From Arthrobacter sp. H35-D1 (GTDB taxonomy: Bacteria; Actinomycetota; Actinomycetes; Actinomycetales; Micrococcaceae), in the NCBI RefSeq assembly GCF_030063185.1, contig NZ_JASISP010000013.1:37547-101546 (forward strand): 64,000 nt of DNA, given 5' to 3'. Every line of letters begins with the position of its first letter. Positions within the stretch are counted from its first letter, which is position 1. The notes under the pieces are model-generated. The model did no database searches, had not been told where the DNA came from, and saw only the letters and a program-made list of their open reading frames with translations. The position numbers and the translations under genes were made by a program. Shown here one piece after another: positions 44,053-51,986 of this stretch.

Positions 44053-45273
44053 TTAGAAGGCGGGCACCGTATTGGGCCGGACAACGAACCACAGCACGGC
44101 CATGGCCAGCAGGATGCAGGTGCCCATGATCAACGCCATGGGCGTTGCCGTGGCCACCCCGATAAAGCCCACAACGGGGGTGATGAGCCCGGCAAAGGCA
44201 AAGTTGGTGGCACCCATCAGCGAGGCGGCGGTGCCCGCCTGCTTCCCGTGGCGGGTCAGCGCCTGGACCTGCACGGAAGGGAACATGAAGCCTGTGGCAC
44301 AGATGAAGAACCAGAGCGGGACAATGACTCCCCACAGGCCAAAGCCGAGTTGGTCAAAGACCACCATGACCAGCGCCGCGGCCACCTGGGCAATCGTGGC
44401 CCAGACGAGGACCCACTGTGGTCCGATGCGGCGCATGAGGCGCGAGGCGACTTGCACCCCCGACACGATGCCGAGGGAATTCACGGCGAACAAATAACCG
44501 TACTGCTGCGGAGTGAAGTTGAACGTGGTTTGAAACAGGAACGTGGATGCGGAGAGATAAGTGAACAAGGCTGCAAAGTTCAGTCCGCCCACCAAGATGG
44601 TGCCCACGAAGATCCTGTCGCTGAACACCGCCCTGTACCTGTCGGCGACGCGCACGCCGTCGAACTTTCTTTTCTCCGCCGGCAAGGTCTCGACGATGAA
44701 TACGGAGGCGGCGACCACCACCATGGCACCGTAGGCGGCCAGGAACCAGAAGATTCCCGGCCAGTCCACGATGCCCAGCAGCTGGGAACCGATCACGGGG
44801 GCCAGGATTGGGGCCATGCCGTTCACAAGTGCCATGCGGGAGAGCATCTTGACCAGCTGGTACCCGCCGAAGAGGTCGCGGATCATGGCCATCGCCACGA
44901 CGGCCCCGCCGGCAGCTCCGATGCCTTGCAATACACGGAACATGCCGAGCATGGTGATGTCCGTGGACATGGCGGCGCCAATGGAGGCGCCCACATGCAC
45001 TGCGGTGGCCAGAATCAAGGGGATCCTGCGCCCAAATTTGTCGCTGAACGGGCCCACCACCAGCTGCCCGGCAGCAAAGCCTATGGTGGTGGCGGTCAGG
45101 GTCAGCTGGACGGCGGTTGCACTGACGCCCAGTTCCTCGCTGATGATGGGGAATGCCGGCAGGTACAAATCGACAGTGAAAGGACCCAGCGCCGTCAATA
45201 GGCCCAACACCAAAACATAGATCAGCTTTTGCCGACGGGACAGGGAATCACCTGGGTGAATGGTGGTGGTCAA
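44053..45273 (-). CDS. Bcr/CflA-type MFS multidrug exporter
   Basis: 406 residues from the TTG at 45273 (LTTTIHPGDSLSRRQK), with GAGGA 9 nt upstream; an earlier TTG at 45288 is also open. Twelve transmembrane helices. The DHA1 signatures LGPFTVDLYLPAFPIISEELGVS and VVGPFSDKFGRRIPLI, with FRVLQGIGAAGGAVVAMAMIRDLFGG, are those of the Bcr/CflA subfamily. It exports drugs or small metabolites by proton antiport; the substrate is unknown. The gene is monocistronic at the end of the accessory segment. Confidence 0.9.
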   Translation of the reverse strand: MTTTIHPGDSLSRRQKLIYVLVLGLLTALGPFTVDLYLPAFPIISEELGVSATAVQLTLTATTIGFAAGQLVVGPFSDKFGRRIPLILATAVHVGASIGAAMSTDITMLGMFRVLQGIGAAGGAVVAMAMIRDLFGGYQLVKMLSRMALVNGMAPILAPVIGSQLLGIVDWPGIFWFLAAYGAMVVVAASVFIVETLPAEKRKFDGVRVADRYRAVFSDRIFVGTILVGGLNFAALFTYLSASTFLFQTTFNFTPQQYGYLFAVNSLGIVSGVQVASRLMRRIGPQWVLVWATIAQVAAALVMVVFDQLGFGLWGVIVPLWFFICATGFMFPSVQVQALTRHGKQAGTAASLMGATNFAFAGLITPVVGFIGVATATPMALIMGTCILLAMAVLWFVVRPNTVPAF

Positions 45274-45594
45274 AACAAGAATCCTCAAAAATCATGGTGT
45301 GCGCGCAAGTGTCGGACCGCAGTGGAAACGAACTGCCCGATGGTTCATGGTATGTGCTTTTGGGAAGCTGCCACGACGAAGCGGACCCCTGTGCCGACCG
45401 CCTCGAGGCATCGACTCCGGCGGAGGTGTTGCCATTTCGCAACCATGCCCCGGGACGGCAGAGTCCACGTCAAGCATGATGGATGGTAATTTTGACTCTA
45501 CGGCAGTGCCTTTACCAGAAGGAACTGCAAAAATTTCGGGTTTGTGTGCGTCCCGCAGGGGATTCCTCGGATCCTAACTACGGAGGCGGTCTCA
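45274..45594. other. Divergent gap between the MFS and holin genes
   Basis: 321 bp with no credible gene on either strand. It must contain both promoters. I see no repeat or clear operator in it. Confidence 0.5.
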
Positions 45595-46422
45595 GTGACG
45601 GATGCGCAAAAGGACGTGCATATCGCGTCGGATGAAGGCTTGAAGGCCAGAGGGTCTGCGCTGGTGGAGACGGCAAAGACTGCCTTCCGCTTGGTGCCGC
45701 GTCAGCTCAACGATGAAATTGCGTTGGCCAAGCTGGAATTTGAGCACAAGAAATCCCGTATCAGCGGCGTGGCAATCTTTGCCGCGCTGGCCTTGGTGTT
45801 TGCGGCACTGCTTGTCATCGCCCTCGTGGTGGCTGCCATTGCCGGACTGGGCACCGTATTGCCGTTGTGGCTGTCGGCGCTGATTGTCACCGGCGCGCTT
45901 CTGGTGCTGCTGGGCATCTGCGGATTGGTGGCCTTTAAGAAGTTCAAGTCCCTGCTTCCGTTGTTGCCCGAGCACGCGTGGCGCGGTGTTCGCCACGATA
46001 TGGGCATCGCCCAGCACGGCCGCGACTTTGACCCGGCCACGCTTGACCCGGAGCCGCTGACCCGGGAGGAGAAGCGGGCGAAGAAGGCCGAGGCCGAGGA
46101 AGCCAAGGCGAAGGAGGATGCCGAGCATGCTGCCAAGGAAGCCGAAAATGGTCCCACGGCCAACACCACCGAACTTCTTGCGCGCACCAAGGCACGCCGC
46201 GAACACTTGCTGAGGCTGCGTGAGGAGCTCATGGAGGAAGCGGACGTCAAGAAGCAGGCGACGTTCCTTGTCTCAGCTGCCAAGGAGTCCGTGAACCACG
46301 CTGCTGCCGGCGCCGTGCACCAGGGGGTCGACACCGTCAAGGAACGCTGGAAGCCCTTGGCCATCTTTGCCGTCTCGGCCACCGCCTGCGTTGTGCTGGT
46401 GCGAAAGTTGATAAGGAAATAG
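45595..46422 (+). CDS. Phage holin family (actinobacterial Holin-X) membrane protein
   Basis: 275 residues from the GTG at 45595 with GGAGG 8 nt upstream. Two central transmembrane helices (about 57-85 and 90-115) follow an amphipathic N-terminus (LVPRQLNDEIALAKLEFEHKKSR), as in the Holin-X/superfamily III proteins of actinobacteria. Then comes a highly charged coiled coil (about 155-190, REEKRAKKAEAEEAKAKEDA) and a last transmembrane helix at the C-terminus (FAVSATACVVLVRKLIRK). It is a chromosomal membrane protein, probably not a phage gene. The function is unknown. Confidence 0.8.
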   Translation: MTDAQKDVHIASDEGLKARGSALVETAKTAFRLVPRQLNDEIALAKLEFEHKKSRISGVAIFAALALVFAALLVIALVVAAIAGLGTVLPLWLSALIVTGALLVLLGICGLVAFKKFKSLLPLLPEHAWRGVRHDMGIAQHGRDFDPATLDPEPLTREEKRAKKAEAEEAKAKEDAEHAAKEAENGPTANTTELLARTKARREHLLRLREELMEEADVKKQATFLVSAAKESVNHAAAGAVHQGVDTVKERWKPLAIFAVSATACVVLVRKLIRK

Positions 46423-46504
46423 TCCCGCCTCCCACGGCATTGCCACAACATTGTCGCAATCAAACCGGCGCCACCGGCGCCGGCCGCACCAAAGATGAAC
46501 AGGG

Positions 46505-47125
46505 GTGACTGAAATTTCCGGCAATTCCAGCGCTTCTGCGGTGGGTTCCGATGCCATTCTTACGGTCCCCAACATCATCACGGTTGTCAGGTTCCTTGGC
46601 ACCCCCTTGTTTGTGTGGCTTGTCCTTGCACGCCAGGAATATGGGTGGGGAGTCTTTGTCCTGGCCATGATGGGGTGCACTGACTGGATCGATGGTTTCG
46701 TGGCGCGCAAGCTGAACCAAACCTCCAAGCTGGGCCGGATCATGGATCCAGTGGCTGACAGGGTGGCACTTGTTGCCGTCGTCATCACCATGGTGATTGC
46801 CGGACTCCTGCCGCTGTGGTTGCTGCTGCTTTTGTTGATTCCCGACGTCGTGCTGCTGGGCGCCACGCTGTACTTCTTTCGCGGAGACGCGGATCTGAAG
46901 GTCACCATGCTGGGCAAGACGCGCACGGCCGTGCTGATGATCGGCACTCCGATGCTGCTCTTGGCGAAAGCCTTGGAATCGGAATTCACCTTTATCCTCA
47001 GCTGGGTGTTGCTTGGCGCAGCCATGATCATGCACGTCATCGCGTTCAGCCAGTACTTTGTGGCTCTTCAGCGCAAGCATCGCGAACTGCACATGCCAGC
47101 TGCCCCGATGCAGGGCCGTCCATGA
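46505..47125 (+). CDS. CDP-alcohol phosphatidyltransferase
   Basis: 206 residues from a GTG. The full CDP-alcohol motif is present: D60-WIDG-FVAR-KLNQTSKLG-RIMD81-PVAD85, with six transmembrane helices around it. Such enzymes transfer a phosphatidyl group from CDP-diacylglycerol to an alcohol such as glycerol phosphate, inositol phosphate or phosphatidylglycerol. The acceptor cannot be fixed, although PgsA-like activity is plausible. The stop overlaps the next gene's ATG (ATGA), coupling it to the DMT transporter. Confidence 0.9.
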   Translation: MTEISGNSSASAVGSDAILTVPNIITVVRFLGTPLFVWLVLARQEYGWGVFVLAMMGCTDWIDGFVARKLNQTSKLGRIMDPVADRVALVAVVITMVIAGLLPLWLLLLLLIPDVVLLGATLYFFRGDADLKVTMLGKTRTAVLMIGTPMLLLAKALESEFTFILSWVLLGAAMIMHVIAFSQYFVALQRKHRELHMPAAPMQGRP

Positions 47126-48009
47126 TGTGGCTTGCCGTTGTGTGCGCCGTGGCGGGCGCATTTTTTCTGGCGTTTGGTGCCCAACGGCAGGGCAGTGCGG
47201 TGCAAAACAACACCGGTGGTCTGGCGCTTGGCGGGGCGGGCTTTCTGCGGCTGCTGCGCAACCCCCGCTGGGTGCTCGGGCTCATTTTGCTGGGCACAGG
47301 CACGGCACTGAATGTAGTGGCGCTCACCTTGGGAACACTGACGGTGGTGCAGCCCATCGGTGCCATTGCCCTGGTGATCACCACGATCGTGAACTCCCGC
47401 GACCAGGGGATCCGTCTCAATCGTGCGACAGTGGTTTCCGTTGTTGCCTGTGTTGCCGGCAGCGCACTGTTCGTGCTGCTTGCTGTGGGTGTGGTGAGTG
47501 AAAACACCCACGTTGATGCCGCGCAGGAACTGACGGTCGTGCTGCTGCTCGCCTGTGTGCTGACCTTCTTTGGCGGGATATTTTTCATCTTCAAGCGGCG
47601 CCTCAAGGCCTTCTTTTACATTGTGGGCTCGGGCGTGCTGTTTGGCTTCGTTGCGGTATTGACCCGCATTATTTCCAGGCAAATCTTCGACCCCAATGGA
47701 CTTTTTTTGTTGAATGTCCAGTGGTATTCGATCATTGCGATAGCTGCGGCCGGAGGGCTTGGCAGCTGGTTTGTGCAAAGCGCCTATGCCAGCGGCCCGC
47801 CGGATCTTGTGATCGCAGGGTTGACGGTCATCGACCCGATTGTGGGCATCAGCATTGGCATCACCATCTTGGGTGAGCTGAACGACTATGTTCCACCTGT
47901 CGTGGCCGTTGCCATGGGAGGGGCTGCGATCCTTGCTATCGTTGGGGTTATCGCGTTGTCAAGGCACCACCCGGACGTGGTCAAACGGCGCAAGGCCGCC
48001 AAGAAATAG
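47122..48009 (+). CDS. DMT superfamily (EamA/NIPA-like) transporter
   Basis: 295 residues, start overlapping the previous stop by 4 nt. Nine to ten transmembrane helices. VALTLGTLTVVQPIGAIALVITTIVNS in the first half and VQSAYASGPPDLVIAGLTVIDPIVGISIGITILGE in the second half are the paired signatures of drug/metabolite transporters, here closest to the NIPA-like branch. The substrate is unknown. Its place between a phospholipid synthase and a glycosyltransferase hints at lipid or precursor export. Confidence 0.85.
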   Translation: MMWLAVVCAVAGAFFLAFGAQRQGSAVQNNTGGLALGGAGFLRLLRNPRWVLGLILLGTGTALNVVALTLGTLTVVQPIGAIALVITTIVNSRDQGIRLNRATVVSVVACVAGSALFVLLAVGVVSENTHVDAAQELTVVLLLACVLTFFGGIFFIFKRRLKAFFYIVGSGVLFGFVAVLTRIISRQIFDPNGLFLLNVQWYSIIAIAAAGGLGSWFVQSAYASGPPDLVIAGLTVIDPIVGISIGITILGELNDYVPPVVAVAMGGAAILAIVGVIALSRHHPDVVKRRKAAKK

Positions 48010-48067
48010 CAGTGCCGGCAACGAGCCGACTTGCGGACCATCCAAGAAGCCACCAGGAGTTTTATCC

Positions 48068-49273
48068 GTGTCACCCATCCCGAGTGAAGGCGCCGACAAG
48101 CCGCTCACCATCTTGATTGCCGCAGACACCTACCCTCCGCACATCAACGGTGCAGCTCAGTTTTGCCTCCGTCTGGCAACGGGAATGACTGCCAGGGGAC
48201 ACGATGTGCACGTGTTGGCCTGCCGGGCGGACGGCGGCCCCATGTTTACCGAACAACGTCCCGAAGCGACGGTGCACCGCCTGCGGTCGCGGCCGGTCCC
48301 CACCCACGAGTACTTCAGAATCTGCCTGCCGTGGGAGATCAAGAAAGACATCGCCACACTTTTCGATGTGATCAAGCCTGATGTGGTGCACGTGCAGAGC
48401 CACTACATGATTGGTGAGCACGTGGTGTACGAGGCTGTGCGCCGAGGAATCCGTGTTGTGGCAACCAACCACTTCATGCCGGCAAACCTCAACCCGTTCC
48501 TGCCGTTCCCGCAGTGGTTCAAGAATATTGTTGGCCGTGTATCCTGGCGCGACATGGGCAAAGTCATGAGCCAAGCCGACGTTGTGACGACACCCACTCC
48601 TTTGGCCGCCAAGGCCATGCACGAGCACGCCTTCCTGCGTAAAGTCTTGCCACTGTCGAACGGCATCGAGGCCGGCAACTATGAATTGGCCGAGGGGGAA
48701 ACCCTCCCGAGCCACAACTACCCGATCGTCTCATTTGTGGGCCGCCTTGCCGATGAAAAGCACGTTGATATCCTCATTGACGCAATTGCCAAGACTCCCG
48801 CGGATCTGAACCTCCACCTGGTGGTGGTGGGTGGCGGAGAGGTGAAGTCCGCACTCAAGGCACAGACCGAGAAGCTGGGCATGTCTTCGCGGGTGACTTT
48901 CACCGGATTGATCAGCGATGAAGAACTGCGCGAGGTGTACCTGAAGACCGACGTGTTCGCCATGCCAGGCACCGCCGAGCTGCAGTCCCTGGTGACCTTG
49001 GAAGCCATGAGCGCCTCCACCCCGGTGGTGCTGGCCGACGCGATGGCACTTCCCCATCTGGTCAATCCCGGAGTCAACGGCTACCTGTTCATACCGAACG
49101 ACAGCGACGATCTTGCCGAGAAGATCACCACCATCATGAGGTTGTCCCCTGAGGACCGTGCGGCCATGGGGGCCGCAAGCCACGCCATGGTGGCCCGCCA
49201 CGGTCTGCAGGCAACACTTGACACCTTTGAAGACATTTATCGCGGCGGCAGCTACGAAGATCATGCAGTTTAG
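48068..49273 (+). CDS. GT4 family glycosyltransferase
   Basis: 401 residues from a GTG with GGAG 9 nt upstream. GT-B fold: N-terminal domain with ADTYPPHINGAAQFCLRLA (donor/acceptor cleft), C-terminal Rossmann domain with IVSFVGRLADEKHVDILIDA and the catalytic E-x7-E (Glu304, Glu312 in TAELQSLVTLEAM). The APHING loop is typical of GT4 lipid glycosyltransferases such as mannosyl or glucosyl diacylglycerol synthases. Together with the phosphatidyltransferase it suggests glycolipid synthesis on the inner membrane face. The acceptor is unproven. Confidence 0.88.
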   Translation: MSPIPSEGADKPLTILIAADTYPPHINGAAQFCLRLATGMTARGHDVHVLACRADGGPMFTEQRPEATVHRLRSRPVPTHEYFRICLPWEIKKDIATLFDVIKPDVVHVQSHYMIGEHVVYEAVRRGIRVVATNHFMPANLNPFLPFPQWFKNIVGRVSWRDMGKVMSQADVVTTPTPLAAKAMHEHAFLRKVLPLSNGIEAGNYELAEGETLPSHNYPIVSFVGRLADEKHVDILIDAIAKTPADLNLHLVVVGGGEVKSALKAQTEKLGMSSRVTFTGLISDEELREVYLKTDVFAMPGTAELQSLVTLEAMSASTPVVLADAMALPHLVNPGVNGYLFIPNDSDDLAEKITTIMRLSPEDRAAMGAASHAMVARHGLQATLDTFEDIYRGGSYEDHAV

Positions 49274-49343
49274 GAATTAACCCCTTAGGATTGTGGGAGT
49301 GCTTTTTCTTGAGCGGCATTTTCAGGGCAGGGCACCTTTGCAT

Positions 49344-49417
49344 GGGGCCATAGCTCAGCTGGTTAGAGCGCGGGACTCATAATCCTAAGGTCCTCGGTTC
49401 AAGTCCGAGTGGCCCTA
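49344..49417 (+). tRNA. tRNA-Met (CAT)
   Basis: 74 nt: acceptor GGGGCCA/TGGCCCT, D-arm AGCTCAGCTGGTTAGAGC, anticodon loop ACTCATAAT with anticodon CAT, and T-loop GGTTCAAGTCC. It lacks initiator features such as the GGG/CCC anticodon stem, so it is elongator tRNA-Met, or possibly the tRNA-Ile species that carries a modified CAT anticodon. CCA is not encoded. Confidence 0.9.
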
Positions 49418-49423
49418 CACGCA

Positions 49424-49456
49424 AATCCCCCGGAATCATCATGGTTTCGGGGGATT
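49424..49456 (+). terminator. Intrinsic terminator after tRNA-Met
   Basis: AATCCCCCG pairs with CGGGGGATT, with further weak pairing inside. CCTGTTTT follows. It lies 6 bp after the tRNA. Confidence 0.8.
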
Positions 49457-49477
49457 CCTGTTTTAACGGCGATGCCT

Positions 49478-49519
49478 GGTGGTCGAGTCTGCCCCGGTGG
49501 TCGAGCCTGTCGAGACCCA
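49478..49519. repeat. Short dispersed repeat of the GGTCGAGCCTGTCGAGACC type
   Basis: GGTGGTCGAGTCTGCC is followed by GGTGGTCGAGCCTGTCGAGA and CC. This near-palindromic element is common in intergenic DNA of high-GC actinobacteria as I recall. The remaining gap to the acyl-CoA dehydrogenase holds its palindrome and promoter only. Confidence 0.6.
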
Positions 49520-49693
49520 TTTGCGTGCTTCTGTTTGGACTATTGCGCACGGTTGGCTCGATACATTGCGCCACTGCGAGGGTGGCGGCACATTCGGGCC
49601 TAATGGTGCGCAGGCGTCAAAGTCATAGCGGGGCAGCAGGTCTCGATGGACTCCGCGCCGACGGAGCTGTTGCCTGGATCACGCAAAGACGGT

Positions 49694-49713
49694 ATGTTAC
49701 TCATGAGTAACAT
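49694..49713. promoter_or_regulatory. Perfect 20-bp palindrome upstream of the acyl-CoA dehydrogenase
   Basis: ATGTTACTCATGAGTAACAT is fully self-complementary. It lies 35-80 bp before the possible start codons. TetR-type regulators of fatty-acid or acyl-CoA catabolism use sites of this kind. The regulator is not in the window. Confidence 0.7.
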
Positions 49714-49772
49714 GTTTGGTGCTGGGCCGAGCTGTTGACTGTCCAACTATGAGTTCAAGCAAAGGAATGACC

Positions 49773-50963
49773 GTGTCCAAGGCTGCTGTTGACCTAAACA
49801 ACCTTCCCTACGCCGATGGCGACTTCTATGGATTCGAGCAGATGCTCTCCAGCGAAGAGCAGGAACGCCTCCAGGATCTTCGGGACTTTTTGGCCAAGGA
49901 AGTAAAACCCATTGCCACCGATTGCTGGAACCGTGGGGAATTCCCCATGGAGATCATCCCCAAACTGGCGGAGCTGGACATCATGAGCCCTGTCCACAGG
50001 CAGGGCCACTCCAGCTTGTTTGCCGGCCTGAGCCACGCTGAATTTACCCGCGCGGATGCCTCGCTGGCCACATTCATGGGAGTGCACGACGGCCTGTTCA
50101 CCGGCTCGATCGAAGCACTCGCGTCCGAGGAACAAAAGGCCGCATGGCTGCCCGACATCTACGCCATGAAAAAGATTGGCGCGTTTGGTTTGACGGAGCC
50201 GCTGGGTGGATCGGATGTGGCGGGCGGCACCCGCACCACGGCCGTGCGCGACGGCGACAACTGGATTCTCAATGGCGCCAAGCGCTGGATCGGCAATGCC
50301 ACGTTCTCGGACTGGGTGGTCATTTATGCCCGCGACGTGGCAGACAACCAGGTCAAGGGCTTCCTCGTCGATACCGCCCTGCCCGGCTACAGTGCCAGCA
50401 AAATTGAAAACAAGATAGCGCTGCGCACAGTGCAAAACGCCGACATCCTGCTTGAGAATGTGGTGGTGCCGCACGAGTGCAAGCTTGCAGGAGGCAACAG
50501 CTTCCGCGATGTCAACAAGGTTCTCAAGGTCACCCGCCTGTCCGTGGCGTGGCAGGCCGTGGGGCAGCAAATGGCGGCATTCGACGTCGCTCGCCGCTAC
50601 GCCGTGGAGCGTCAGCAATTTGGGCGTCCCATCGCCTCCTTCCAGATGGTCCAGGACCAGCTGGTGAAAATGCTTGGCAACACCGTGGCCTCAACGTCCA
50701 TGATGGTCAGGCTGTCCCAGTTGGAGGACCTTGGCCAGGCCAAGGACGAGCAGTCGGCCCTGGCCAAGGCATTCACCACGGAGCGCATGCGCGAAACCGT
50801 GGCCATGGGCAGGAGCCTCTTTGGCGGCAACGGCATCGTCACCGATTACGAAATGGCCAAAATCTTCGCCGACGCAGAGGCCATCTACTCCTATGAAGGC
50901 ACCTACGAGATCAACACCCTCGTGACGGGCCGTGCAATCACAGGGATCTCCGCCATCGTGTAG
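49773..50963 (+). CDS. Acyl-CoA dehydrogenase family protein (glutaryl-CoA dehydrogenase-like)
   Basis: 396 residues from the GTG at 49773, which has AAAGGA 6 nt upstream; ATGs at 49749 and 49767 are in frame but poorly placed. FAD motifs: GAFGLTEPLGGSDVAGGTRTTA and RWIGNATFSDWVVIYAR. The catalytic glutamate is in YSYEGTYEINTLVTGRAITG, the glutaryl-CoA dehydrogenase/late-Glu pattern. It oxidises an acyl-CoA to the enoyl-CoA in the cytoplasm. The exact chain (glutaryl or other) is not certain. Probably repressed through the upstream palindrome. Confidence 0.88.
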   Translation: MSKAAVDLNNLPYADGDFYGFEQMLSSEEQERLQDLRDFLAKEVKPIATDCWNRGEFPMEIIPKLAELDIMSPVHRQGHSSLFAGLSHAEFTRADASLATFMGVHDGLFTGSIEALASEEQKAAWLPDIYAMKKIGAFGLTEPLGGSDVAGGTRTTAVRDGDNWILNGAKRWIGNATFSDWVVIYARDVADNQVKGFLVDTALPGYSASKIENKIALRTVQNADILLENVVVPHECKLAGGNSFRDVNKVLKVTRLSVAWQAVGQQMAAFDVARRYAVERQQFGRPIASFQMVQDQLVKMLGNTVASTSMMVRLSQLEDLGQAKDEQSALAKAFTTERMRETVAMGRSLFGGNGIVTDYEMAKIFADAEAIYSYEGTYEINTLVTGRAITGISAIV

Positions 50964-51002
50964 TATCCCCGGGTGACGTTCCCCAATACTCTGGGACCCG
51001 AT

Positions 51003-51656
51003 TCATTCCAGCAGGGGGAGCAGCACCGAGGGGCGCAAATCCATGATGAATTGCAGCGGATTCAAATATTCGTCCCCGCGACGGACGCCCCAGTGCAGGC
51101 AGCTGGACACACCCGAAGCGCCTCCGTCGCAATGCGTGGTTCCTTCAACAACGCCCACAACTTGACCCCGCTTGACCGCGTCGCCGGCCTTCAAGGGCGA
51201 GACTGCTGGCTCAAAACTCAACCGCAGCCCCTCGGGCGTGGCCATGGTCAGCACGAAACGGTCCACCACGTTCCCCGAAAATGACACCACCCCGCCTGTG
51301 GGTGCCAACACCGCAGTACCTTGCGGGGCAGCCAGATCGACGCCGCGGTGCCCGGCCAGCCACGGCTTGGCCGGAGGGTCGAAGACATGCACCACCTGCG
51401 GCTTCCCTGCCAGCGGCCAACCCCAGGCGAGGGAGGCCGGCAGGGGAGCAGCCGACGTCGGACGTGTTCCGGCGAGTGCAGCGGAACGCGGCACCGCAGG
51501 CTCGCTGCCAAGAACTGTCTTGACCGGCATGGAAGCAGTCATGGCAAGCAGCAGGAGCAGGACGGCCAGAAACGATCCCGGCAGCCGTGTTGCCCGAAAC
51601 AAAGGCCGGGAACAAAGTCTGGAGCCAAAGAGGAGATTCATTCCTTCAGCCTGCAC
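51003..51656 (-). CDS. M23 family (LytM-like) peptidase
   Basis: 217 residues from a GTG; an ATG five codons in (51641) has AAGGA directly before it, so the start is uncertain. A signal anchor lies at about residues 25-43 (PGSFLAVLLLLLAMTASMPV), then the LytM fold: GHRGVDLAAPQGTAVLAPTGGVVSFSG gives the HxxxD zinc site, and SSCLHWGVRRGDEYLNPLQF the second site. The usual HxH is C-x-H here, so one histidine is missing and activity may be altered. It acts in the cell wall. In Arthrobacter-like genomes it sits next to rpsB, as here. Confidence 0.85.
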   Translation of the reverse strand: MQAEGMNLLFGSRLCSRPLFRATRLPGSFLAVLLLLLAMTASMPVKTVLGSEPAVPRSAALAGTRPTSAAPLPASLAWGWPLAGKPQVVHVFDPPAKPWLAGHRGVDLAAPQGTAVLAPTGGVVSFSGNVVDRFVLTMATPEGLRLSFEPAVSPLKAGDAVKRGQVVGVVEGTTHCDGGASGVSSCLHWGVRRGDEYLNPLQFIMDLRPSVLLPLLE

Positions 51657-51986
51657 CTATGCCGGGAGCGCGGGGCGGCCAGCGGAAAAAGTGTGGGGAA
51701 GGTGCCTGGCAGGAGGGGTTGTGGGGGACTGGCGGTGGTCAGTCGATGTTGCTGCACTGTAGTAGCATTGTGGGAGCAGTGTGCTGATTGTGCACTGACT
51801 TCGCGCACCCCGCCCTGATGAGGTACCGGAAGAACTTCTGGATCCTGCTGATGGATTGTGCCCATACGGTCCGCCTCACGGTGGTTGATGGAATGCATGA
51901 TGGGTGCCAGGAGCGCAGGAACTGACCGGATTTCCGGGTGGAACCAAGCGCTAAACAACCGTAAAATTACAAGAAGGAGCGCCGGC
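51657..51986. other. Leader/promoter region of rpsB
   Basis: 330 bp between the divergent M23 and rpsB genes with no gene. The last part contains a CCGGATTTCCGG palindrome (about 51926-51937) and ends in AAGAAGGAGCGCCGGC before the ATG. A structured S2 autoregulatory leader is possible, but I could not recognise one. Confidence 0.5.

Noticed and set aside
45595..46422. Evidence for a prophage from the holin-like gene.
   Set aside because: The Holin-X type is a common chromosomal membrane protein in actinobacteria. No phage structural, lysis or integrase genes are near it.
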